Position numbers and translations under genes: made by a program. A DNA stretch of 40,451 nucleotides from contig JAHBMJ010000603.1 of NCBI GenBank assembly GCA_018398765.1, forward strand, positions 1 through 40,451, given 5' to 3'. The notes under the pieces were generated by a model. It saw nothing but the letters and a program-made list of their open reading frames with translations. It ran no database searches and had not been told where the DNA came from. This DNA is from Chromera velia. Its lineage: Eukaryota; Sar; Chromeraceae. Shown in pieces: positions 11,745 through 21,152 of this stretch; within the stretch, counting starts at the first letter, position 1, and each line of letters opens with the position of its first letter.

Positions 11745-11954
11745 TCATGCAGGCAGCTGCCCACAAAAAGCCGCTGTGACGGCAAAAAATTCAAAGCGAT
11801 CTTGGGGATACGCCTGTTCTGCTTCCTTGCATGAGGTGTCAGCGAAGTGGCTTTTCAGTGCATGGAGTGACCAATGCTGCCTGGTGGCAGGGTGACCAAG
11901 GCTCCTGAGGAACGACGCGGCGACGCCATTATGCTTGTAGCGCCCCTGATGCAT
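11745..11954 (-). pseudogene. Homologue, in the left arm, of the 58-residue right-arm frame
   Basis: The minus strand keeps the residues LRSLGHPATRQHWSLH and EAEQAYPQDRFEFFAVTAA seen in the right arm at 16784-16960. An 8-bp difference just after the shared ATG changes the frame, so the ATG used in the right arm does not lead into this frame here. The frame opens instead from an upstream ATG at 11954. It is probably a decayed copy of a captured exon. Confidence 0.3.
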
Positions 11955-12082
11955 GGGGAAAACCTGAACTAGAAACTTGAAAGAACAGAAAAGGGCTGAG
12001 CCTAGTCAGGAACGCGACAACTGTGTGAGTTACTGAACGACAATGTAGGCGAATGATGTTATGACGTCATATCAGATCGCGC

Positions 12083-12356
12083 AAACAAAAAAGGATTTTG
12101 ATTTAAGAATCGAGTCCGTCGCGATGAGAGTGAGAGGTAGAGTTCTTGGCTAGTTAAGTACAACTTAACTGCTTTTTCCAGCTTTTGATTGAATTGGTCA
12201 GTCGAGAGGTCGAATTTATTCCCGTCTCGCTGCTTTTTGAAGCCGCGTCAGGATAAATTCAGGCCGGGCCGGTCCTTAGGCCCTAAGCCTGTAGAATTGG
12301 CTGACTTGCTGAGCCTGACGAAGAACACCGGCTTTCGTATGCAGAGCCTGCTAACA
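12083..12356 (-). repeat. Dispersed ~290-bp repeat, copy A (inner edge of left arm)
   Basis: Related copies lie at 14560-14721 (partial), 16343-16635 and 23820-24101. Shared landmarks are GTTAGCAGG at one end, the palindrome CTTAGGGCCTAAG followed by GACCGGCC, the near-palindrome GTTAAGTCGTACTTAAC, and an AAATCGAGATCCTTTTTTGT end. It has no coding potential. Family and mobility are unknown. Confidence 0.85.
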
Positions 12357-13225
12357 CCAACTTAAACTGTACAATTGATGCACGCCGGCCAGCTTCGCGC
12401 CGATGGAGGCCCCGCGGGAAAAAAACATGCGCGGAATCCCCCCCTCCCCCGGAAAAAAAACCCAGAGGTAAGTGAAGATCTGAAACCCATGCATCTGACG
12501 CACGCATCTCGCAAATTTAGCCTTTCGGGGCCGGGTTTTTGGCAAAAGACACTGCATGCATGCGTACACGCGTACGTTGCATGGAATATTTCTATTTTAG
12601 TTGTAAGTGCCCCCCACTTCACGCTTTCCGGGGCCATGCCAATTGATGCTTAATTGGATCTGCGAAATTAAAGTGATTCCTGATTGAAACACAGCCTTGG
12701 TGTGGAAGTTTGCACTCGTACGTTGTGTATATATATATTTGTGTGAGTGATCGACTGGAGTCTGACTTGTTCCTTATTCATTCCAATCGTACCACCCACT
12801 CATGCACGCTTCTTTTGAAAATGAAGTTTCTTGCAACAGGTGCTCTATAAGCATCGCTCTGGCAACTGTTGCTTGCGGTCAGTTTCCAAAGTTGGAAGAC
12901 CTAGCAAAGCTGGAAGATCTAGCCAAGTTAAAGGACATTCTCTTACTGAAAGGTGCATGCTCCCAGGTCTTTGAGATCATCCTTTGGCTCTCTTTCATGA
13001 AGATCATCCTTGCGGAGTTGTGTGTTGTAAAGTGTTGCTCTGTGACTGCGAGCATTGTTCGCTAAAGTGTCTGGGTGGAAACGCCGACCCAGATATCCTC
13101 TGTAACTTATTTGGACCCAGGGGAGAGAACAAAGTGTCCATACATGCAGGTGCTGAGCAGACAGGATGATTGTGGGCAAATCTCTCCTTGAAGACCACAA
13201 CACGTCCTTTTATATATAATTGGCC
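12357..13225. other. Unique part of the palindrome spacer
   Basis: Non-repeated sequence between the left arm and the tandem duplication. A plus-strand frame at 12802-13065 carries a short 18-bp tandem repeat (KLEDLA twice, then KLKDI) but matches nothing recognised and is not called. A TGCATGCA site is at 12553. Confidence 0.5.
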
Positions 13226-14721
13226 TATGTTCTGTTGTAGTTTAGACTCTTAGAAATATACAAAGAAAGATAAAGAAAGTCATTAACAGTTTCAATTAAA
13301 AAATAAAGAATGGATGACATCATGCAATGAAATAAATTGATAAAACCAGCTAATAGAAATAAAATATAAAGAAGAAGAATCGAAAATAAAGAAAGTAAAT
13401 TTATTTAAAAAGATTTTAGAAATAGTTCTTTTTAGAAATGAAGAAGAAATAAGATTACACAAAGAAATGAATTAAATGCATTGATTTATAATAATATTAA
13501 AATGAATAAATACTCAAATTGCAGGAATGGGGTTCATACGATCGAGTTCAAGCTTAAGTGGGGTATGTTAGACACAGAAAGTGTCACAACGACTACAGCT
13601 GCATGGAGACCAGTTTGAAAGATGATCAAGGCCGCTGGATCAAGCGTTTAGAAAATTGGACGCATCCAGAAAATCGGACGTGTCCAGAAAACCCGACGCG
13701 TCAGGAAAATCAGACGTATCAAAAAAATCGGACGGAGATATCCAACAGAAAAATCTGAAAAATCAGATTAAAACGAAAAAGTAAAATTGAAGTGCGATTT
13801 AGGAATTGAGATTTCAAGCTTGTCGAAGAATTCGGCTCTGAACTTCGAAGGATTTGCTCTCTAAACCTTTAGATTCAATTTTTCTTTGAACTTCAACTTC
13901 TGACTTGGAAGAATTTGAACCCGGTCTAAAATTGAACTCAGTCTTGAACCTTCTTGCACAAACAACTTCACTCAATTAGCTCTCTATGAGTATTCATTCT
14001 AGGCTCTTTAGCGCCCGTTCTCTTCTAGCTTTACCTAGCTGCCTGGCTTAGACACGAAGTCCAACCAGCGCAGTTCACCTGTCAATATGAGAAAAAACAA
14101 CAACAACAGTTAAAAAATTCTTCCGTTCAAGCCCATGCAATCTATCGGCCATCATCTTTCCAACCAACTGGCTGACTTACCCACGTCACCTCATGACTTT
14201 GTGCTCTGGCAGTGCATGAACTCTACCGTTTTCCCAATGCCATCGTTTTGACAATTCCGCTTTTGTGTTCCCAAACTGGAAACGATGAGCAACAATTGGA
14301 ATCCAGTCGAACAGCGCAATGCAAAGGCGTTTCTATATGCAACGGCACGGCGCGCTTTCAGAGGGAGGATTAATTAACATTAATAAAAAGATGAAGACAG
14401 AAGAGTCCCTCAAAAAAGGAGAAAAATTGAAGCACGAACTCCGTGTGCAATTAATGAGCTCAGCCATGCTGATGTGCACCCTCTTTGCACCTCCAGCTTG
14501 ACCAGTGATCGGCATTGATATGGATTATCACAGTGGCAATACATCGAGCTGCACGGAGTGAGTCGGCGTTAGCAGGTTCCGCGTGTGAAAGCCGGTGTTC
14601 CTCGTCAAGCTCAGTCTGGGGCTCAGTAAGTCATCCGATTCTGCGGGCTTAGGGCCTAAGGACCGGCCCGGCCCGAATTTATCCCGACGCGGCTTCAAAA
14701 AGCGGCGAGTCGGGAATAATT
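13226..14721 (+). repeat. Tandem 1783-bp duplication in the spacer, copy 1
   Basis: The copies align at a constant offset of 1783 bp over about 1.5 kb, for example 13558 with 15341 and 14319 with 16102. The sequence is AT-rich at first. It then holds five imperfect 18-bp repeats of a GAAAATCGGACGTGTCCA type (13650-13740), and ends in the dispersed repeat. Short frames (66 aa at 13558, 60 aa at 14319) persist in both copies but resemble no family. At 14721 copy 1 switches from the dispersed repeat to a different sequence. Confidence 0.9.
14560..14721 (+). repeat. Dispersed repeat, copy B (truncated)
   Basis: It matches the first ~160 bp of copies C and D and is cut at 14721. There it joins a TACCTGGCTGCCTGGCTCAG segment that itself resembles 14028-14050. 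Confidence 0.85.
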
Positions 14722-15008
14722 ACCTGGCTGCCTGGCTCAGATACGAAGTCCGACCAGCGCAGTTCACATGGTGACACCAGCGACGGACCGTGTTCCGTTC
14801 TTTTAACTTCGTTATGTTTCGTTCGTTCCACTTTGTAGCATGACAGGATTTATACAATGAATTGCTTATTTTAAACCCTGAATGATTGCTTACTGAGTTG
14901 TCTACCATTCAGTCTACGGAAATTGCTCAAGTCATTCCTGCTCCTCAGACCTGGTTGTCACTTATTTATAATTAAACCGCCGGGGACTGTGGCCTTAAGA
15001 AAGAGGGA
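14722..15008. other. Linker between the two tandem copies
   Basis: About 285 bp of sequence present once, apart from the first 50 bp, which resembles 14028-14080. No feature is recognised. Confidence 0.5.
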
Positions 15009-16504
15009 CATGTTCCATTGTAGTTTATACTCTTAGAAATATACAAAAAAAGATTAAAAAAGTCACTAACAGTTTCAGTTAAAAAGTAAAGAACGGATAA
15101 CATCATGCAATGAAATAAATTGATAAAACCAGCTGGTAGAAATAAAATATAAAGAGGAAGAATCGAAAATAAAGAAAGTAAATTTATTTAAAAAGATTTT
15201 AGAAATAGTTCTTTTTAGAAATGAAGAAGAAATAAGATTAGAAAAAGAAATGAATTAAATACATTGATTTATAATAATATCAAAATGAATAAATACTCAA
15301 ATTGCAGGAATGGGGTTCATACGATCGAGTTCAAGCTTAAGTGGGGTATGTTAGACACAGAAAGTGTCACAACGACTACAGCTGTATGGAGACCAGTTTG
15401 AAAGATGATCAAGGCCACTGGATCAGGCATCTAGAAAATCGGACACGTCCAAAAAATTGGACGTGTCCAGAAAACCCGACGCGTCAGGAAAATCAGACGT
15501 ATCCAAAAAATTGGACGGACATATCTAACAGAAAAATCCGAAAAATCAGATTAAAACGAAAAAGTAAAATTGAAGTGCGATTTAAGAATTAAGATTTCAA
15601 GCTCGTTGAAGGATTCAGCTCTGAACTTCGAAAGATTTGCTCTCTGAACCTTTAGATTCGATTTTTCTCTGAACTTCAACTTCTGACTTAGAAAAATTTG
15701 AACCCGGTCTAAAATTGAACTCAGTCTTGAACCTTCTTGCACAAACAACTTCAATCAATTAGCTCTCTGTGAGTGTTTATTCTGGGCTCTTTGGTGCCCA
15801 TTCTCTTTTAGCCTTACCTAGCTGCCTGGCTCAGACACGAAGTCCAACTAGCGTAGTTCACCTGTCAATACGAGAAAAAACAATAACAACAGTCAAAAAA
15901 TTCTTCCGTTCAAGCCCATGCAATCTATCGGCCATCATCTTTCCAACCAACTGGCTGACTCACCCGCATCACCTCATGACTTTGTGCCCTGGCAGCGCAT
16001 GAACTCTACCGTTTTCCCAATGCCATCGTTTTGATGATTCCGCTTTTGTATTCCCAAACCGGAAACGATGAGCAACAATTGGAATCCAGTTGAACAGAGC
16101 AATGCAAAGGCGTCTCTATATGCAACGGCACAGCGCACTTTCAGAGCGAGGATTAATTAAGATTAATAAAAAGATGAAGATAGAAGAGTCCCTCAAAAAA
16201 GGAGAAAAATTGAAGCACGAACTCTGTGTGCAATTAATGAGCTCAGCCATGCTGATGTGCACCCTCTTTGTACCTCCAGCTTGACCAGCGATTGGCATTG
16301 ATATGGATTATCACAGTGGCAATACATCGAGCTGCACGGAGTGAGTCGGCGTTAGCAGGCTCCACGTGCGAAAGCCGGTGTTCCTTGTCAAGCTCAGTCT
16401 GGGGCTCAGCAAGTCAGCCGATTCTGCGGGCTTAGGGCCTAAGGACCGGCCCGGCCCGAATTTATCCCGTCATGGCTTCAAAAAGCGGCGAGTCGGGAAT
16501 AAAT
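15009..16504 (+). repeat. Tandem 1783-bp duplication in the spacer, copy 2
   Basis: Second copy of 13226-14721, with scattered substitutions and only small length changes. It includes the 18-bp sub-repeats (15430-15525) and runs into dispersed-repeat copy C. That element continues into the right arm, so the palindrome edge and the tandem copy overlap. Confidence 0.9.
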
Positions 16505-16635
16505 TCGACCTCTCGACTGACCGATTCGATCAAAAGCTGGAAAAAGCAGTTAAGTCGTACTTAACTAGCCAAGAACTCCACCTCTCGCTCTCATCGCGAC
16601 GGACTCGATTCTTAAATCGAGATCCTTTTTTGTTT
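16343..16635 (+). repeat. Dispersed repeat, copy C (inner edge of right arm)
   Basis: Complete copy in the orientation opposite to copy A. It marks the inner end of the right arm, so the palindrome arms terminate exactly on this element. Confidence 0.85.
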
Positions 16636-16783
16636 GTGCGATCTGATATGACGTTACAACGTCACTCGCCCATATTGTTGCACAGTAACTCACACAGTTG
16701 TCGCATTCCTAATTGTGCTTAGCCCTTTCCTGTTCTTTTAAGTTTTCTCTCTCAGAGGCGCTACCTAGGGCGCTACAAGCACA

Positions 16784-16960
16784 ATGGCGTCGCTCCTCAG
16801 GAGCCTTGGTCACCCTGCTACCAGGCAGTATTGGTCACTCCATACAGCGAAGAGCCACTTCGCTGACGCCTCATGTAGGGAAGCAGAACAGGCGTATCCC
16901 CAAGATCGCTTTGAATTTTTTGCCGTCACAGCGGCTTCTTATGGGCAGCCGCCTGTATAG
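16784..16960 (+). pseudogene. 58-codon frame of protein-like composition (captured exon or small gene)
   Basis: ATG at 16784 to TAG at 16958-16960. The product begins MASLLRSLGHPATRQYWSLH and contains CREAEQAYPQDRFEFF. The first 16 residues are basic/hydroxylated and Leu-rich with no acidic residue, as in a mitochondrial presequence. The left arm keeps the homologous frame (11745-11954, minus) but not this start. No family is recognised and no clear splice partner was found. Confidence 0.35.
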
Positions 16961-17039
16961 CAGCCTCCGTCTGAGGAAGGTATTCTGGCAGGAATTGCAG
17001 ACTTTCCATAAGGTCAGTGCATTTACCATAAACCTCACT

Positions 17040-17185
17040 TACTTATCTAGCATCAGACCACAAGAGCAGGTCTTGCCGTCTCTGTCAGACAAACCAAACA
17101 GACCGATCACATCGTTCTTGAGAGAAGACGTCAGAAGCAGGGCCACGACCCTCTTCACGTCACATATACTCTTGTGCCTAAATTT
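17040..17185 (-). pseudogene. Exon-like open frame conserved in both arms (right copy)
   Basis: Minus-strand counterpart of 11473-11670, holding VVALLLTSSLKNDVIGLFGL and SDRDGKTCSCGLMLDK. A 2-bp length difference just upstream shifts the frame relative to the left copy, so at most one copy could have kept the original upstream exon frame. Confidence 0.3.
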
Positions 17186-17863
17186 TCTAAAGATAGAGAG
17201 GGACAGAGTCGGACAGAGTTGATGCCATGCATTCTGCCCCCCCTTGTAGACCAGAGACGACGGTCACAGGCAGTCTGAGAAGAGGTACGACACGACAGTC
17301 ATGTGCCGAGAGAGACCATGCAGGCATTAGCAAGTGCAGATCTAGAGCGGCCTAAGCACACCGTGACCAACATTCGCAGTTGGAGGAGGGCGCCGCATTC
17401 TCCCTTTCTATTTACTGACTGTCCGGCTGGTAGTTACTGTAGACCAGCGATCTCTCCCTCCTTTCAAGTAGATTGTTTTTTATGATAAAGAAGAGCAGCG
17501 GCCTCCCACCCATGTCACGACTGCCGCAGCAGGCAGAGGAGAGTATCAACCTCTCCCCCCCTTATTTTCAATCGAGGATAGCAGCGGCCTCCCTGGGGCT
17601 TCTGATTCACGTTTCTTCCATGGTAGACCGTCGCAGAACGAAGCAGTCATACAGCCCTAGAGCTTGCCCCCTCAGTGGCATCGTTTCAGTCACAAAACAG
17701 ATTTTGAAGCAGTATCTCGCTCGATTCACGTCTGCCACAGCAGCCAGAAGAGAGTAATGGTCTCTCTGATTCTCTCCGCCTCTTCAGTTGCATCGTTCCG
17801 ATAGCAGAGCGGTGGTCTCTCATCTGCTTCACTTCTGCCACAACAAATAAAGGAGAGCAGCGT

Positions 17864-17880
17864 CCCCCCCCCCCCCNCCC
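17864..17880. other. Poly-C run with an N
   Basis: Mirror of the poly-G/N gap at 10442-10465. Confidence 0.9.
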
Positions 17881-18129
17881 CATCCAGTCGCATCGTCTCC
17901 AACATAGTGTCAGGAGAACAGTGGCTTCTTCCTTCATTCATTCCTGTGGAGGCAGCCACAGGAGGGCAACAGTCTCTCCTTTCGTTTCTATTAACGATGC
18001 AGACACTGTGGGAGACCAGCACCATCGGTCTTCCCCTCTTTCAAGTCTGTCATTCAATGCAGCGCCCCCCCGGAGAGCGACAGTCTCTTCCTCCAGTCAG
18101 GTCTGTCGATGTACTACCAGACAGAGGAG

Positions 18130-21110
18130 AACAACATCCTCTCCCTCCCGTCAGTTTAATCGTTACAAACAGAGGAGAGCTGCATTCTCTCCCTCTGTTC
18201 TGTTCTGTCACAGCAGACAAAAGAGAGCAGCAGTCTCTTCCTCCTTTCCGTTCTATTAAAGCAGGCAGAGGAGAGCGGCAGTCTCTCTTTCCATCCTATT
18301 CTGTCACAGCAGACAGAGAAGAGCGGCAGTCTCTTCCTCCCTCCAGTTTGGTCGCAAGAGACAAAGGAGAGCAACATCCTCTCCCTCTATCCCGTTTTAT
18401 CTTAGCCTAGGTCTTAGCAGACAGAGGAGAGCAACATTCTTCTTCCTCCTTTCCGTTCTGTCACAGCAGATAGAGGAGAGCGGCAGTCTCTCCTTCCATC
18501 CTGTTCTGTCACAGTAGGTAGAGAAGAGCAGCAGTCTCTCCCTCCTTCCAGTTCTATCGCAAGCGACAAAGGAGAGCAACATCCTCTCCCTCTATCCTGT
18601 TCTGTCTTAGCAGACAGAGGAGAGCAACATTCCTCTTCCTCCTTTATGTTTTGTCACAGCAGACAGAGGAAAACGGCAGTCTCTCCCTCCACCCCGTTCT
18701 GTCACAGCAGGCAGAGGAGAGCGGCAGTGTCTCCTTCCTTCCAGTTCTATCGCAAAAGACAAAGGAGAGCAACATCCTCTCCCTCCATCCCATTCTGTCA
18801 CAGCAGACAGAGGAGAGCAGCAGTCTCTCCCTCCATCCCGTTCTGTCATAGCAGACAGAGGAGAGCGGCAGTCTCTCCCTCCATCCCGTTCTGTCACGTT
18901 GTCAGCAGACAGAGGAGAGCGGCAGTCTCTCCCTCCTTCCGCTTCTGTCACAGCAGACAGAGGAGAGCGGCAGTCTCTCCCTCCTTCTAGTTCTGTCACA
19001 TGCAGCAGACAGAGGAGAGCGGCAGTCTCTCCCTCCTTCCGGTTCTGTCATAGAAGGCAGAGGAGAGCGGCAGTCTCTCTTTCCTTCCGGGACTGTCACA
19101 GCAGATAGAGGAGAGCGTCAGTCTCTCCCTCCTTCCGGTTCTATCACAGAAGGCAGAGGAGAGTGGCAGTCTCTCCCTCCTTCCGGTTGTGTCTTAGTAG
19201 ACAGAAGAGAGCTGATGAGAGCGGCAGTCTCTCCCTCCATCCCGTTTTATCACATGTAGCAGACAGAGGAGAGCGGCAGTCTCTCTCCCCAGTCCATTCT
19301 GTAACAGCAGACAGAGGAGAGCGGCAGTCTCTCCCTACATTCCGCTCTGTCACAGCAGATAGAAGAGAGCGGCAGCTAGCGCGGCAGTCTCTCCCTCCAT
19401 TCCGTTCTGTCACAGCAGATAGAGGAGAGCGGCAGTCTCTCCATCCATCGCGTTCTATCACAGCAGATAGAAGAGAGCGGCAGTCTCTCCCTCCTTCCGG
19501 TTCTGTCTCAGCAGACAGAGGAGAGCGGTAGTCTCTCTCTCCATCCTGTTCTGTCATAGCAGACAGAAGAGAACGGCAGTCTCTCCCTCCATCCCGTTCT
19601 GTCTCATCAGACAGACGAGAGTGGCAGACCGAGTCTCTCCCTCTATTCTGTTCTGTCTCAGTAGATAGAGGAGCGCGGCAGTCTCTCCCTCCTTCTAGTT
19701 CTGTCACATGCAGCAGACAGAGGAGAGCGGCAGTCTCTCCCTCCATCCCGTTCTGTCACAGCAGGCAGAGGAGAGTGGCAGTCTCTCCCTCCATCCCGTT
19801 CTGTCACAGCAGACAGAGGAGAGCAGCATCCTCTCCCTCCATCTCGTTGAACTTCTATCACAGCAGACAGAGGTGAGCAGCATCCTCTCCCTCCATCCCG
19901 TTCTGTCTTACCAGACAAAGGAGAGCGCCAGTCTCTCCCTCCTTTCAGTTTTGTCGCAACAGACCAAGATTTATTGCAACAAACCGAGGAGAGCGGCAGT
20001 TTCTTCCTCCTTCCGCTTCTATCGTAAGATACAGAGGAGAGCAACATCCTCTGCCTCCTTCCAGTTTGTCGTTGCACACGGAGGAGAGCTACATCCTCTT
20101 CCTCCTTTCCGTTCTGTCACAGCAGACAGAGGAGAGCGGCAGTTTCTCCCTCCATCCCGTTCTGTCACAGCAGGCAGAGGAGAGCGGCAGTCTCTCCCCC
20201 CTTCCGCTTCTGTCGCAAGAGACAAAGGAGAGCAATATCCTCTCCCTCCTTCCAGTTTGTCGTTCCACACGGAGGAGAGCTACATCCTCTTCCTCCTTTC
20301 CGTTCTATCACAGTAGACAGAGGAGAACGGCAGTCTTTTCCTCCTTCCGCTTCTGTCACAGCAGGCAGAGGAGAGCGGCAGTCTCTCCCCCCTTCTGTTT
20401 CTGTCACAGCAGACAGAGGAGAGCAACATCTTCTGCCTCTTTCCAGTTTGTCATTGCACACGGAGGAGAGCAACATCCTTTTCCTCCTTTCGGTTTTGTC
20501 ACAGCAGACAGAGGAGAGCAGCAGTCTCTCCCTTCATCCCGTTCTGTCACAGCAGGCAAAGAACTTCAAGAGCGGCAGTCTCTCCCTCTTTCCGGTTCTG
20601 TCATAGCAGGCAAAGGAGAGCAGCAGTCTCTCCCTTCTTCCACTTCTGTCGCAAGAGACAGAGGAGAGCAACGTCCTCTGCCTTCTTCCAGTTTGTCGTT
20701 GCACACGGAGGAGAGCAACATCCTCTTCCTCCTTTCCGTTCTGTCACAGCAGATAGAAGAAAGCGGCAGTCTCTTCCTTCGTTTCGTTCAGTCATAATAG
20801 AGAGAGGAGAGCGGCAGCCTCTCCCTGTTTTCAGTTTTAGCATTGCATACAAAGGCTAGCAACATTTCTTTTCCTTCTTTCCGTTCTGTCACAGTAGACT
20901 GAGAAGAGCGGCAGTCTCTCCTTCCATCCCGTTCTAACAACGAAGACAGAGGAGAGCAACATCCTCTCCCTCCTTCAATTCCTTCTTTAGATATCTGTCG
21001 ATAAAAATAGAAGAAGGCAGTAGTCTGTGCTTCCATCCCATTCTGTGGAGGAAAACAAAGGAGAACAGCAGTCTCTGCCTCTACCCTAATGTGTCACGGC
21101 AGACAGAGGA
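18130..21110 (-). repeat. 48-bp minisatellite array, right arm
   Basis: About 62 imperfect units in inverted orientation relative to the left array (TCTGTCACAGCAGACAGA followed by GGAGAGCGGCAGTCTCTCC and a linker). The 191-bp higher-order period is visible at 20061, 20252 and 20443. The 775- and 1198-bp block duplications of the left array are not seen here. Confidence 0.95.
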
Positions 21111-21152
21111 GAACGACAGTTCTCCCTCAGTTTTTTTCTTTCATTGCAGACA

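Larger units (their letters stand above)
5520..12356. repeat. Left arm of a giant imperfect inverted repeat
   Basis: Read as reverse complement, this segment matches 16343-21152 in order from the outer to the inner end. Outer anchor: the ATATCTAAAGAAGG block at about 5676 mirrors about 20990. Middle anchor: the GATGGTGCTGGTCTCCCACA block at 10298 mirrors 18007-18026. Inner anchors: the GAATGCATGGCATCAAC block at about 11473 mirrors about 17222, and the dispersed element at 12083-12356 mirrors 16343-16635. A sampled 85-bp stretch differs at about 9 positions, so the arms are old copies and not an assembly echo. The left arm is about 2 kb longer. Most of the excess is extra satellite units, and about 350 bp is a block at about 10986-11340 that the right arm lacks. 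Confidence 0.9.
16343..21152. repeat. Right arm of the giant imperfect inverted repeat
   Basis: Inverted counterpart of 5520-12356, with matching order of blocks: dispersed repeat, exon-like blocks, the GC-homopolymer site, then the satellite array with 191-bp higher-order period. Homology fades at about 21152. Beyond this the left flank is unrelated, while the right flank continues as decayed satellite. Confidence 0.9.

Noticed and set aside
17907-20797. ORFs of 100-243 codons on both strands in the right arm
   Set aside because: Same artefact as in the left arm; translations of the hairpin satellite.
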